Assembly: GCF_020144665.1 (NCBI RefSeq)
Contig: NZ_JAAHBQ010000023.1
Span: forward strand, 1-64,000
Reading direction: 5' to 3'
From: Oscillatoria salina IIICB1
Lineage (GTDB): Bacteria; Cyanobacteriota; Cyanobacteriia; Cyanobacteriales; SIO1D9
DNA length: 64,000 bases
Shown here: piece by piece, positions 41,195 through 50,129 of the stretch
Layout of the letters: each line of letters starts with the position of its first letter
Numbering within the stretch: position 1 is the first letter of the stretch
Translations under genes and position numbers: made by a program
The notes under the pieces: generated by a model
Seen by the model: the letters and a program-made list of their open reading frames with translations, nothing else
Databases searched by the model: none
Told to the model about the DNA's origin: nothing

Positions 41195-41557
41195 CTTTTT
41201 TTCGCCTCCAAAAAAAATTAATTTTTCTAGTTTTTTATCTTTTTGTAAAGTTTTTTGAAAATGTTTCTGTAACTACAGAAAAATTTTAGTTCTTTTACAT
41301 TACAAATTCTTCTGTAACTTAGAGTATCAGTATCGGGACTCAGGAATTTGCTAAACTTAACAGAGTTAATATTTTGTGACCTTTCTAGATAAATCGACAA
41401 AGAATAAACCGCCGCTTGTTTTTGCAAACCTTGATTCTTCGTTGTTAAACTACTTAAAATTTAATCATTTCTTAACATTGACAAATATTAAATCTTTATT
41501 AAAAAAGTAATTATTACCAGAATTAGGAAAATTTAGTAGGTAAAAAAACCTAGCGAT
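41195..41557. other. AT-rich intergenic region
   Basis: The 363-bp upstream region of the LOV kinase is strongly AT-rich, with several T- and A-runs. It contains no credible coding frame, repeat or terminator. It probably carries the kinase promoter, reading leftwards. Confidence 0.5.
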
Positions 41558-41929
41558 TTAATGAGATTGATGTAAAATTAAGCGGTTGCCTGCGGGATCG
41601 TAAGCATAAATTTCTCTACCGTGGGAAGCGGTGGTAATTTCTCTAGCAGGAGGAAATCCAAGGAAGTGAAAATAAGCGATCGCCGCTTCTAAGTTTTCCA
41701 CCTCAAAACACAAACTCATCCCACTGGCTGTGGAGTCAGCAAATTCACTTTGATGGCTAACCTTGGGGCGAAAAATTCCCAAACGCAACCCTTTTAGCTG
41801 GAATTCTGCATATATTTGGGGAAAATAAGCTTGCGGATCTTGATTAAGCAATTGGCGATAAAATTCAACCATGATTTCTAAATCTACCGCCGCCAAAGTT
41901 ACAAATACATCCTGATAGGGAAAATTCAT
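41558..41929 (-). CDS. VOC-superfamily (glyoxalase/dioxygenase-fold) protein
   Basis: A 123-residue single-domain protein with the vicinal-oxygen-chelate pattern: VFVTLAAVDLEIMVEFYRQLL at the start, SLCFEVENLEAAIAYFHFLG in the middle and REIYAYDPAGNRLILHQ at the end. The expected metal-ligand Glu and His positions are only partly kept, so it may be a binding protein rather than an enzyme. It is divergent from the aldolase gene, with 91 bp between starts. Confidence 0.82.
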   Translation of the reverse strand: MNFPYQDVFVTLAAVDLEIMVEFYRQLLNQDPQAYFPQIYAEFQLKGLRLGIFRPKVSHQSEFADSTASGMSLCFEVENLEAAIAYFHFLGFPPAREITTASHGREIYAYDPAGNRLILHQSH

Positions 41930-42020
41930 CCTTTAAATTCTGTTGTCAGATAGACAACGATCTCAAGTAGATACTGTAAAAATAAAACAGTAGATTATAA
42001 GCTATTTTCGGAAAAATATT

Positions 42021-43103
42021 ATGACTGCAACTCTCACCTCAACCAGTAAAATTGAATCCCTCTTAGGTGACGAAGCAGAAAGCTTACTTACCTACAAAGC
42101 CAAAATTCCTTCAGAAATGTTGCAGTTACCAGGTGCTGATTTGATCGAGCGAGTGTATGCGAAAAGCGATCGCTCTCCTCAAGTCTTACGTTCTCTGCAA
42201 CAGTTATATTCTACCGGAAGATTGGCAAATACAGGCTATCTCTCGATTTTACCCGTAGACCAAGGAATCGAACACTCCGCCGCCGCTTCCTTTGCTCCCA
42301 ACCCGATGTATTTTGACCCGGAAAACATCGTTAAATTAGCAATTGAAGGAGGTTGTAACGCCGTTGCGACGACATTAGGCGTACTAGGAATGGTATCGCG
42401 TCAATACGCCCATCGCATCCCTTTTATCGTCAAACTCAACCACAACGAACTACTAACTTACCCCAACCAATACGATCAAATCATGTTTGGTTCCGTCGAA
42501 CAAGCCTGGAACCTCGGTGCTGTAGCTGTGGGTGCAACAATCTATTTTGGCTCAGAAGAATCCGCCCGTCAAATCCAAGAAGTTAGTAAAGCCTTCGCTC
42601 GCGCTCACGAGTTAGGCATGGCGACGATATTATGGTGTTATCTGCGAAATAATGTCTTCAAACAAGATCGAGATTATCATCTAGCCGCCGACCTAACCGG
42701 ACAAGCCAATCACCTTGGAGTTACCATTCAAGCTGATATTATCAAACAAAAATTGCCCGAATGTAACAACGGGTACAACGCGATCGCCAAAGCTACTGGT
42801 AATAAATATGGTAGAACCGACGATCTTGTTTATTCCGAACTGAGCAGCGACCATCCCATCGACCTCACTCGCTATCAAGTTCTTAACTGTTACTGCGGTC
42901 GTAGCGGCTTAATCAACTCAGGTGGTTCCTCCGGGAAAAACGACTTCGCTCAAGCAGTTCGCACCGCCGTCATTAACAAACGCGCAGGTGGATGTGGCTT
43001 AATTTCCGGTCGGAAAACCTTTCAAAAACCGTTTGCAGAAGGTGTTAAATTGTTTCAGGCGATCCAAGACGTTTATTTATCCGAAGAAATAGCGATCGCC
43101 TAA
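42021..43103 (+). CDS. fbaB: Class I fructose-bisphosphate aldolase (FbaB/DhnA type)
   Basis: Cleaves or forms fructose-1,6-bisphosphate in glycolysis and the Calvin cycle, using a Schiff-base mechanism without metal. At 360 residues it aligns nearly end to end with the E. coli FbaB protein as I remember it. Shared blocks include [55 protein letters not shown] and [16 protein letters not shown]. The start is ATG. A clear terminator follows the stop codon, so it is a single-gene transcript. Confidence 0.95.
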   Translation: MTATLTSTSKIESLLGDEAESLLTYKAKIPSEMLQLPGADLIERVYAKSDRSPQVLRSLQQLYSTGRLANTGYLSILPVDQGIEHSAAASFAPNPMYFDPENIVKLAIEGGCNAVATTLGVLGMVSRQYAHRIPFIVKLNHNELLTYPNQYDQIMFGSVEQAWNLGAVAVGATIYFGSEESARQIQEVSKAFARAHELGMATILWCYLRNNVFKQDRDYHLAADLTGQANHLGVTIQADIIKQKLPECNNGYNAIAKATGNKYGRTDDLVYSELSSDHPIDLTRYQVLNCYCGRSGLINSGGSSGKNDFAQAVRTAVINKRAGGCGLISGRKTFQKPFAEGVKLFQAIQDVYLSEEIAIA

Positions 43104-43113
43104 CCAACAAATT

Positions 43114-43134
43114 AGCCCGCCTAAGCGGGCTTTG
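43114..43134 (+). terminator. Intrinsic terminator of fbaB
   Basis: The stem AGCCCGC-CTAA-GCGGGCT is followed by TTGAT, 10 bp after the fbaB stop. It lies between convergent genes (fbaB and map) and may serve both, since AATTT follows on the minus side. Confidence 0.8.
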
Positions 43135-43156
43135 ATCGTGGTAAATTAATTAATTT

Positions 43157-43921
43157 TTACTCACTCAGAGTCAAAATTTCCACCCCATCATCAGTAACAG
43201 CGATCGTATGCTCAAACTGCGCCGAAAGCTTACGATCCTTTGTTAAAGCAGTCCAACCATCATCCAAAACCTCAGCTTCCCAAGTCCCCTCATTAATCAT
43301 TGGTTCAATAGTAAACACCATCCCAGCACGCAGACGCTTACCTTTACCTCTCGTACCATAATGAGGAACCTGCGGTGCAGTGTGAAAAACATGGCTAATT
43401 CCATGTCCCACAAAATCCTGTACCACCGAAAAGCCATGAGCTTCAGCATACTCTTGAATAGCCGCACCAATATCGCCAATTTTTTTTCCTGGTGCAACCT
43501 CAGCAATACCTCTTCGCAAACACTCCTCTGTCACCTCAACTAATTTTTGCGCTTGAGGTGAAGGAGTACCCACAAAAAAAGTTCTCGACGTATCGCCGTG
43601 ATAGCCATCTAAGATCGGAGTAACATCAATATTAATAATGTCGCCATCTTTAAGAATTTGGTCCGCGCGAGGGATACCGTGACAAATCACCTCATTCACG
43701 CTCGTACAAATCGACTTCGGGAAACCATGATAACCTAAAGGAGCGCTTTTAGCTCCATGTGCTTGCGTCCAACGTTCCGCCTCGTCATTAAGTTCCAAGG
43801 TACTTACTCCTGGTTTTATCATTGGCGCAAGGCGATCTAAAAGTTGCGCTGCTAAACGTCCAGCGCGACGCATTTTTTCAATTTCTCTACTCGATAAAAG
43901 AGTTATTCTTTCGCTTCCCAT
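43157..43921 (-). CDS. map: Methionine aminopeptidase, type I
   Basis: Removes the N-terminal Met from nascent proteins in the cytoplasm, using a dinuclear metal site. The 254-residue protein has the type I motifs: HGFPKSICTSVNEVICHGIP, the metal ligands in INIDVTPILDGYHGDTSRTF, GHGISHVFHTAPQVPHYG, TIEPMINEG and SAQFEHTIAVT. It lacks the N-terminal zinc extension. The start is ATG. It converges with fbaB. Upstream lies a block of spreading repeats rather than an operon partner. Confidence 0.95.
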   Translation of the reverse strand: MGSERITLLSSREIEKMRRAGRLAAQLLDRLAPMIKPGVSTLELNDEAERWTQAHGAKSAPLGYHGFPKSICTSVNEVICHGIPRADQILKDGDIINIDVTPILDGYHGDTSRTFFVGTPSPQAQKLVEVTEECLRRGIAEVAPGKKIGDIGAAIQEYAEAHGFSVVQDFVGHGISHVFHTAPQVPHYGTRGKGKRLRAGMVFTIEPMINEGTWEAEVLDDGWTALTKDRKLSAQFEHTIAVTDDGVEILTLSE

Positions 43922-43949
43922 AATTATTTAAGTTATTAGTTGTCATTGG

Positions 43950-44157
43950 GGACTGGGTTCAGTGAACAGTTATCAGTGAACAGTTATCAGTGAACAGTGA
44001 ACAGTGAACAGTTTATTTGCTCATTGCGTCTTGTCTCCAATATCTACTAGTAACTGATAACTGATAACTGAAAACCCCTCCTCCTTGTCTCCTAATCCCC
44101 AATCGCCAATCCCCAATCGCCAATCCCCAATCCAAGGGTCCCCAATCGCCAATCCCC
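43950..44157. repeat. Composite short repeats between map and the next minus-strand gene
   Basis: Heptamers CAGTTATCAGTGAACAGT (about 43957-44011) and GATAACTGATAACTG (44049-44068) are followed by a CTCCTCCTTGTCTCC unit (44078-44092). CCCCAATCGCCAATC repeats (44095-44157) then run to the stop codon of the neighbouring gene. The order heptamer, CTCC unit, CCAAT unit is the same as at 55575-55800. Confidence 0.85.
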
Positions 44158-44625
44158 TTAATGATGAATCTCTAAATATAGAACATAATGCCCTACGCGA
44201 ACTTTTTCCGACCATAACTCGTATTCCAACCGCATACTCTCCGGTAAGGGACGACCCTCTAAACGCAAACTACGAGTATAGTTTCGCAAACGGAATGAAC
44301 CATTTTCTTTCGTGTCCGTACCGTGTAACCAATAACGGCTAATCCCGTAAACACCTGGTTCCCAAAAGTGACGATAACCCAAGTTAGCATTTCCCTGCAT
44401 GGTCATAATTACTCGATAAGGAGAAAGTTCCAGCCACAGCAACCCTAGTTTATCGGTTTTTGTTGGTTGCGCTACTGAAGGTGAAAATTGCGGGTCTTTC
44501 AACAACAGGTGAAACCGTTCTCGATCTTTCTGATAAAGGGTAGCAGCAGTCTCGATCGTAGAGCAAATAGGCAAGTCAGTCGAGAGCCAAGAGAGACATA
44601 CAGGTCTGCGGTGATGAGTCAGCAT
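44158..44625 (-). CDS. Conserved-looking protein of unknown function
   Basis: A 155-residue soluble protein with no signal peptide. It starts MLTHHRRPVCLSWLSTDLP and is rich in aromatic and charged residues (YRHFWEPGVYGISRYWLHG, then LRLEGRPLPESMRLEYELW). The second half looks like a beta-rich domain ending in HYVLYLEIHH. I do not recognise the family. Codon use matches neighbouring genes. Its stop codon touches a CCAAT repeat array. tRNA-Asn lies upstream in the opposite orientation. Confidence 0.65.
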   Translation of the reverse strand: MLTHHRRPVCLSWLSTDLPICSTIETAATLYQKDRERFHLLLKDPQFSPSVAQPTKTDKLGLLWLELSPYRVIMTMQGNANLGYRHFWEPGVYGISRYWLHGTDTKENGSFRLRNYTRSLRLEGRPLPESMRLEYELWSEKVRVGHYVLYLEIHH

Positions 44626-44790
44626 AGGTGGAAAAATGATGCGTTATTTTTAAGATAGCCTGAAACGGGCGTTTTTAGCATCTTTCACGCTTTGGGATAG
44701 TCGGCTCAAAAAAAATTTTGCTAAATCCTTGCCAAAACTTATTTAGTTTGTCTATAATTAGAAACTGTTGTGGAAAACACAACCGAGCTT

Positions 44791-44862
44791 TCCTCAGTAG
44801 CTCAGCGGTAGAGCGGTCGGCTGTTAACCGATTGGTCGCAAGTTCGAATCTTGCCTGGGGAG
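44791..44862 (+). tRNA. tRNA-Asn (GTT anticodon)
   Basis: The 72-nt cloverleaf has the acceptor stem TCCTCAG pairing with CTGGGGA and discriminator G. The D arm is GCTCAGCGGTAGAGC. The anticodon stem GTCGG/CCGAT encloses loop CTGTTAA with anticodon GTT. The T arm contains GTTCGAATC. The 3' CCA is not encoded. Confidence 0.97.
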
Positions 44863-45063
44863 TTTAATTAATTGGAATTGGGAGCGGCTACTTTGGTTTC
44901 TGGTTCAGAATGGCAAAGATTTTGGTCGCTTGACATAAGTACCGTTTTTTTAGCTAGGCGTTATCAGGATATTCCTTAACCTGAAACTTGACAAAATCTC
45001 GGTTTTATGAATAAAGGAATCGCTGGATTTTTCTCCAGGTATCGATCGCAGGAAGTAAATTAT

Positions 45064-45091
45064 GCAAAAAATTAGCCTGCATCAGCAGGCT
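45064..45091 (-). terminator. Intrinsic terminator of the kinase gene at 45113
   Basis: On the minus strand AGCCTGC-TGAT-GCAGGCT is followed by AATTTTTTG, 22 bp after the kinase stop codon. This is a typical stem with a U-tract. Confidence 0.85.
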
Positions 45092-45112
45092 AGTTTTGGG
45101 TAAATGTCTTTC

Positions 45113-47089
45113 TTAACGAGTAGCGATGGCGGCACTAATTTCTTGTAATTCGTTTCCGGGGTTAATTTCGCTACGGCTAAGGGAAGCGTTGGTTTGGGTT
45201 TTTGGTTTAGTGCTGTTATTCTCGACTTCGGCTTTAATGCGTTGTTTTTGGGTGTATTCGAGAGTTTTGCCTTTAGCGATCGCACCTGCGGGAGTGTCTG
45301 GGGGAATTTGTTTGAGGTAGTTAATTGCACCTTGAAAGTCTCTTTTGGCGGCGCGATCGAAGGCTTGTTGGAGAAGATAGTTGGCTCTAACTTCTTGTTT
45401 TTGTTGATATTCAGCCAGTTTTTGCTGTACTTTCGCTCCTACGGAGGTGTCTGGCGGAATTTGTTTGAGATAAGCTAAAGCTGTAGTAAAGTCTTTTTTC
45501 GCAGCGCGAGTAAAAGCTTTTTGCAGTAAGTTTTTTGCTTCTGTTTCTGCTTGGGCTAAAGCTTGCTCGACTAAAGGTGTGGCTCGATCTTGCCAAAAAG
45601 CGATTTCGGGAATTTTTCTGCCTGCGGCGATCGCGTCTAGCCAGCGTTGCTCTTTAAAGGCTGTTTCGGTGGCTTTAAATTGAGCCTCGGCGAGTTTCCA
45701 TTCTTGTTGCCATTTTTTCACCGCCGTTTGCGATTCTTCGTAGGCGCTACTTTCTGGCGATATGGATTCTGCCAGACGAATCGCTTCCTCAATATTACCG
45801 CGATCGAAGGCTTGTTCTGCTTCCCATAAACTTTCTGCTCCAGGATCGGCAGCTACAGCATTCAATAGTGAATTAACTCCGAAACCTATTGCTAGGGCGT
45901 TAGTCGCGGCAATACCTACGCCGATACCTGTGAGTAAAGGCGGTAATTTGGATAAGTTGGAGAAACTCGACTCTAACAGTCCGATCGTATTTTCGGCTAA
46001 GTCTCCTAAATTTGTTGGAGTTGCCGCAGCGACTTTGGGCTTTTTCTTCGCTGGAGCAGTTTTTTTGACTTCTTGAGCTAATTCTTCTTGCAGAGGCTTA
46101 AAGATGGCTTCTGCATCCACAACTACATTTCTCGCTTTCGATTTAGTTTCTCCAACTACACCTAATTCTGGCATTCCTACCACTGAAGTTGCTGCTACTT
46201 CCACTGTGGCTAAAGCTTCGATCGCTTCTTGAGCCGATTGATAGCGTTGGTGGCGATCGTAACTTACCATTTTCGTTAAAATCTGGGCAAATTCTTCACT
46301 AAGCTGAAAAGTTGCCCCAGCTTTTTGATAAATATGTTCCCAACTAATTTCGCCTGTCTCCAAATTTAGCTCTAGTTTCGCTGGATCTAGTCCAGTTAAA
46401 GCTTGTATTGCGATTATTCCTAAAGCATAAATGTCGCTATTGGGATAAGGTTTACCTACTAATTGCTCTGGTGCAATGTAACCTAAATGACTGACTGCCA
46501 CCATTGATTGTAACTGTTGTTTATCAATGATTTCTGCTTCGTTCGTTTCCTCGCGAATTGATTGTGCTGCACCAAAATCGATCAACACGTATTTGCCATC
46601 TGAGCTTCGTTTAATAATGTTATTCGGCTTGAGATCGCAGTGAATTATTCCTTGAGTGTGAATGAATTCTAATACTGAAAGTACATCCTCTAACATTTCT
46701 AACACCTGCCCCGCATTCCAACTTCGATCGGAGTGCTGAGAGAGGGGAAAGCAAATGTCGAGTGAGTCTCCTTCAATATATTCTTGTACCAAGAAAAACT
46801 CTTGATTGCCTTCAAAACAAGCTAAATGTCGAGGAATTTGCTGGTGGCTTCCTAGTTTTTTCAGGTTTTCTGCTTCGTTAACAAATATACGTTTACTGGT
46901 TTTTAGTAAACTTGGGTAATAACTACTAGGTCGATAATGTTTAACAATGCACTTGGGTCGCTCGGGATGATTAATTTCTTCCGCAATATAAATCTGTCCA
47001 AATGCTCCACCACTTAGCACTTGAATGATTTGGTAACGCCCGTGCAGGGACTTTCCTAAAAGTTGATAATTGAATTTATGCTTCAACAA
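45113..47089 (-). CDS. Serine/threonine protein kinase with C-terminal helical repeats
   Basis: A 658-residue eukaryotic-type kinase. The catalytic domain (about 14-290) has GGAFGQIY, the catalytic loop HCDLKPNN (Cys in place of the usual Arg) and DFGAAQ. The Cys at the HRD position indicates a non-RD kinase. A linker and a hydrophobic segment (about 385-412) follow. Then comes a helical region with two direct repeats of about 46 residues (RAAK(K/R)DF...YLKQIPPDT), probably a TPR-like interaction module outside the membrane. A small conserved ORF lies 71 bp upstream on the same strand. Confidence 0.88.
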   Translation of the reverse strand: MLKHKFNYQLLGKSLHGRYQIIQVLSGGAFGQIYIAEEINHPERPKCIVKHYRPSSYYPSLLKTSKRIFVNEAENLKKLGSHQQIPRHLACFEGNQEFFLVQEYIEGDSLDICFPLSQHSDRSWNAGQVLEMLEDVLSVLEFIHTQGIIHCDLKPNNIIKRSSDGKYVLIDFGAAQSIREETNEAEIIDKQQLQSMVAVSHLGYIAPEQLVGKPYPNSDIYALGIIAIQALTGLDPAKLELNLETGEISWEHIYQKAGATFQLSEEFAQILTKMVSYDRHQRYQSAQEAIEALATVEVAATSVVGMPELGVVGETKSKARNVVVDAEAIFKPLQEELAQEVKKTAPAKKKPKVAAATPTNLGDLAENTIGLLESSFSNLSKLPPLLTGIGVGIAATNALAIGFGVNSLLNAVAADPGAESLWEAEQAFDRGNIEEAIRLAESISPESSAYEESQTAVKKWQQEWKLAEAQFKATETAFKEQRWLDAIAAGRKIPEIAFWQDRATPLVEQALAQAETEAKNLLQKAFTRAAKKDFTTALAYLKQIPPDTSVGAKVQQKLAEYQQKQEVRANYLLQQAFDRAAKRDFQGAINYLKQIPPDTPAGAIAKGKTLEYTQKQRIKAEVENNSTKPKTQTNASLSRSEINPGNELQEISAAIATR

Positions 47090-47160
47090 GGTTCTTCCTA
47101 CCCTACCGTGCTGAGTCTTTGATTCTATTTTCTGGCGGGTAGGTTTGGTTTCCGGAACGA

Positions 47161-47382
47161 TTATGCACTTTGAGTATGATATTGTGCGTAATATAGTTCG
47201 CGAGATTCTTGTCGAACTGTACCATTCATGACTTCTAACTGTAATTTCATAAAGGCATTTAAGTCTTCTAACTCGTATTTGCTGGTTAGTAACTCAATCA
47301 GTTGCTTTTCGGCTTCGATGCTTAAACAACCTTTAGTTATTGCTTGGTTAACAATTTCACGAATTAATGGCATTGTTTGCAC
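47161..47382 (-). CDS. Small conserved-looking protein upstream of the kinase
   Basis: A 73-residue soluble helical protein (start possibly at the second Met, MPLIREIVNQ). It contains an acidic-basic pattern LSIEAEKQLIELLTSKYELE and ends with a Tyr/Gln-rich tail. Similar short proteins are common in cyanobacterial genomes. It lies 71 bp upstream of the kinase on the same strand and may share its transcript. Function unknown. Confidence 0.6.
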   Translation of the reverse strand: MQTMPLIREIVNQAITKGCLSIEAEKQLIELLTSKYELEDLNAFMKLQLEVMNGTVRQESRELYYAQYHTQSA

Positions 47383-47704
47383 TCCCGATCGCTAGAGTTT
47401 AATTTTTTTATTTTCCGATAACTTCATCCAGTGAAAATTTATTGATTTGCTACCAGTTTGGTAAGACAACTAAAAAGTTAGTTAGAAAGTTAATCCCTCT
47501 GGTAACTTGAGTGGCTATTTTGTCAATTAGTTGGCTGACAAGTTACTATCTGGGATAAACTAAAATTTCTTCCTAATTGTTTGGGTGACCCCGCAATATT
47601 TCACTTTTGTTTCCCATCAAAAAAAGCCAATCGAGACTTGATTGGAAGTATTTCTTTACTAAAGAAAAATCGAGTTGTCTATATCATGCGCTCATTTTTT
47701 TATT
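47383..47704. other. Intergenic region without recognisable gene
   Basis: The 322-bp gap is AT-rich. A short inverted stretch, AAGCCAATCGAGACTTGATTGG (47626-47647, imperfect), is visible. I see no coding frame with family character and no repeat from the spreading families. Confidence 0.45.
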
Positions 47705-47944
47705 TTACTCGGAAAATATACTTATTGGCATTACTAACAAGGTAGCATCTGCTACACCGACGATCGCGATCGCGCGATCGCTGACTACTTTGGTCTCGCC
47801 AAAGTTTCGATAAAAGCAAGCTTGCCAAGAAATACCTAAAAACTTGACTTTTCCTGGTTTATGTGCTTCTATGGTCTGTTCGACAATACCAAAAACTGGT
47901 TCGGGAAAAATTTCTACCTCTGCGGGAATAGCTAAATAACTCAT
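47705..47944 (-). CDS. Small NfeD-like OB-fold protein
   Basis: A protein of 79 residues from the ATG at 47944; an in-frame upstream ATG at 47977 exists but gives an unusual leader. The C-terminal half (GKVKFLGISWQACF, then VVSDRAIAIVGVADATLLVMP) matches the NfeD C-terminal OB-domain pattern. No membrane segment is present, so it resembles a stand-alone NfeD soluble domain. The true function is unknown. HIP1 sites overlap the coding region. Confidence 0.65.
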   Translation of the reverse strand: MSYLAIPAEVEIFPEPVFGIVEQTIEAHKPGKVKFLGISWQACFYRNFGETKVVSDRAIAIVGVADATLLVMPISIFSE

Positions 47945-48462
47945 AATGGCAACTTTGAGTAAACTAAGATGAAACAAAGGATAGCCTTTGTCTTTTTTTT
48001 CGGCTCAAGACCTTGTTTTTTTGCCAATCTCGCAAATTTGTTGCAAAAATTAACAACAGTTGCTTAAATTTCCTGGAAATCAAATGCTAAATATTATTTA
48101 GTTCCCAAGCGACATCTGAGAACCAAGACTAAGATCGAGCCAAGTTGAGAGCAAAATGAGTCGTCGGAAAAATCTGGGTAGATTAAAAATTGTTAATTGC
48201 CAAAGCTGAAGCTAAAGAGCGAAGGAAATTTAAATTATGTTAAATAATAGCTTATCCGCTCGAGTAAAAACCAGACTGAGCTATAGCAGCGAACAGTAAA
48301 CAGCGAACAGCGAACAACGATCGAAGCCTATCCTAGCAAGGTTTTCCGAAAATGAGGATGTCTTGAGCTAACTCATTCTCTGCTATATAATTTGGCTCGT
48401 CTGAGACGATCTGCATTAATAGCGATCGCTACGACTGTTATCCTTGGTGTAAACTTAAAGGA
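47945..48462. other. Intergenic region with minor heptamer repeats
   Basis: The 518-bp gap contains AACAGTAAACAGCGAACAGC (about 48288-48317), a variant of the spreading heptamers, and otherwise no recognisable gene, terminator or RNA. Confidence 0.5.
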
Positions 48463-49620
48463 TTAGGAATTAATTACTGCTGCTAATTTTTCTAGGTGTT
48501 CTGGTTCGTGAGTCGCCATGAGTGAGATGCGAATGCGACTGGTGGGAACTGTGGGTGGACGAATTGCGGGGGCGAAAATCCCGGCATTGATGAGTTTGTT
48601 GGCTAAATTTAAAGCTTGTGGGATATTTTCTAACTCAATGCACAAAATTGGCGATTCGGAAGCTAATAAGTTAACTTCTGCTAACAATTGTTTGAGAAGA
48701 TTAACGTTTCTCCACAGCCGCGATCTTCGTTCTGGTTCTTGTTGGATAATCTTAATTGCGGCTAATGCGGCTGCGGTATCAGCCGGGGAAAGTCCGGTGG
48801 TATAAATCCAACTGGGGGCGCGATTTTTGAGATAATTAATTAAGGTTGTAGACCCGGTGACGTAACCGCCTAAACTACCTAATGCTTTGCTTAAGGTTCC
48901 GATTTGAATTAGTTGCTCTCCGGTACAATGAAAATGTTCGACGCAACCTGCTCCTGTTGCTCCTAAGACTCCGGTGGCGTGGGCTTCGTCAATTAAGAGC
49001 ATTGAATTATATTTTGCTGCTAAATTTAATAATTTAGGTAGTTGACATAAATCACCATCCATGCTAAAGACGCTATCGGTGATAATGAGGCAGCGACGAG
49101 ATTGGGGGCGATGTTGTTGGAGTTTGCTGGTTAAATCTACTAAGTTGTTGTGGGTATAATCGACTACTTGGGCTTGGGAGAGGCGAGCGCCGTTTTTCAG
49201 GCTAGAGTGGTTGTATTGGTCGGAGAGGATTAAATCGCGTTTGCCGACTAAAGCGGTGATTGTACCTAGGTTTGCGAGATAACCAGAACTAAAAACCAAG
49301 GCTGCCTCAGTTTGTTTGAGTTGCGCGATCGCCATTTCTAATTCACCGTGTAAATCCCGATTACCGCTAAGTAAACGCGAACCAGTGCTACCTGTACCGT
49401 ATTTTTGCGTGGCGTTAATTGCAGCTTGAATAAGGCGATCGTCACCAGCTAATCCGAGATAATCGTTACTAGCAAAGTTAATTACCGAGCGTCCTGCTAA
49501 GTTTACCACAGCACCAGGACGACCGTGAAGAGATTTTACCGAGCGATACCAGTTAGCTTGGTGGATAGTAGCCAGCGATCGCTCGATCCAAGCATAAGGA
49601 TCGCGAGAAGTTTTCATCAC
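48463..49620 (-). CDS. bioF: 8-amino-7-oxononanoate synthase
   Basis: Condenses pimeloyl thioester with alanine in biotin synthesis, using PLP in the cytoplasm. The 385-residue length is typical. Motifs are [35 protein letters not shown] and the PLP lysine in [16 protein letters not shown]. It starts at ATG 49620 (a second ATG follows). A DUF1823 gene precedes it by 13 bp on the same strand, so they are likely co-transcribed. Other biotin genes are not in the window. Confidence 0.93.
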   Translation of the reverse strand: MMKTSRDPYAWIERSLATIHQANWYRSVKSLHGRPGAVVNLAGRSVINFASNDYLGLAGDDRLIQAAINATQKYGTGSTGSRLLSGNRDLHGELEMAIAQLKQTEAALVFSSGYLANLGTITALVGKRDLILSDQYNHSSLKNGARLSQAQVVDYTHNNLVDLTSKLQQHRPQSRRCLIITDSVFSMDGDLCQLPKLLNLAAKYNSMLLIDEAHATGVLGATGAGCVEHFHCTGEQLIQIGTLSKALGSLGGYVTGSTTLINYLKNRAPSWIYTTGLSPADTAAALAAIKIIQQEPERRSRLWRNVNLLKQLLAEVNLLASESPILCIELENIPQALNLANKLINAGIFAPAIRPPTVPTSRIRISLMATHEPEHLEKLAAVINS

Positions 49621-49633
49621 AGAGTAAGTAAAA

Positions 49634-50008
49634 TTACGCCAACATTTGCTTTTCTTTTAAATAACTTAACAGCCAATTTGCCATTGTCGCCCGTCGAGTT
49701 TGTCGCGGACCAAATTCGCCAATTTTATAACCTTTAAAACCTAAATATTCTTTCAATAATTGCTTATTTTCCTTGGGAATCGAACGAGTTAGTTGTACTG
49801 TGGGCGGTCGATTGGCGATAAAATCAGGTGGTTCGGGATATTTTTCGCGCCATTCTTCAGCAACAGCGCTCGTATCCCAGATTTGCTTAGATTCGTTATA
49901 GCGATAACCGAGATAATGCCAAACTAATTGATTAACTATTTTGTCGTCAATTTCTTCGTTGAGAATCGCCCAAATAGTATCGGTATTGAGTGTTGGTAGA
50001 TGAGACAT
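49634..50008 (-). CDS. DUF1823 family protein
   Basis: A 124-residue soluble protein matching the cyanobacterial and plastid DUF1823 pattern ([19 protein letters not shown] near the start, [19 protein letters not shown] in the middle, [17 protein letters not shown] near the end). Function is unknown. It lies 13 bp upstream of bioF on the same strand. The next gene upstream, an amidase, is also on the minus strand, 121 bp away. Confidence 0.85.
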   Translation of the reverse strand: MSHLPTLNTDTIWAILNEEIDDKIVNQLVWHYLGYRYNESKQIWDTSAVAEEWREKYPEPPDFIANRPPTVQLTRSIPKENKQLLKEYLGFKGYKIGEFGPRQTRRATMANWLLSYLKEKQMLA

Positions 50009-50129
50009 AAAGTAAGGTTTGCAGGTAACAAAGTTACTAATTAGTTTAATTATCCGCCTGGAATTTAAAAAAAAGGCGAATAGTGAAAGTCCTCTTCCGA
50101 GGACTAAATACCGAAGGCTGAGTGACTAT

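Noticed and set aside
41227-41427. Minus-strand frame of 66 codons upstream of the LOV kinase
   Set aside because: Lys/Phe/Ser-rich with no motif, in AT-rich promoter DNA. Not supported.
47607-47813. Plus-strand frame of 68 codons opposite the NfeD-like gene
   Set aside because: It is mostly antisense to the better-supported NfeD-like gene, and the upstream part lacks a ribosome site.
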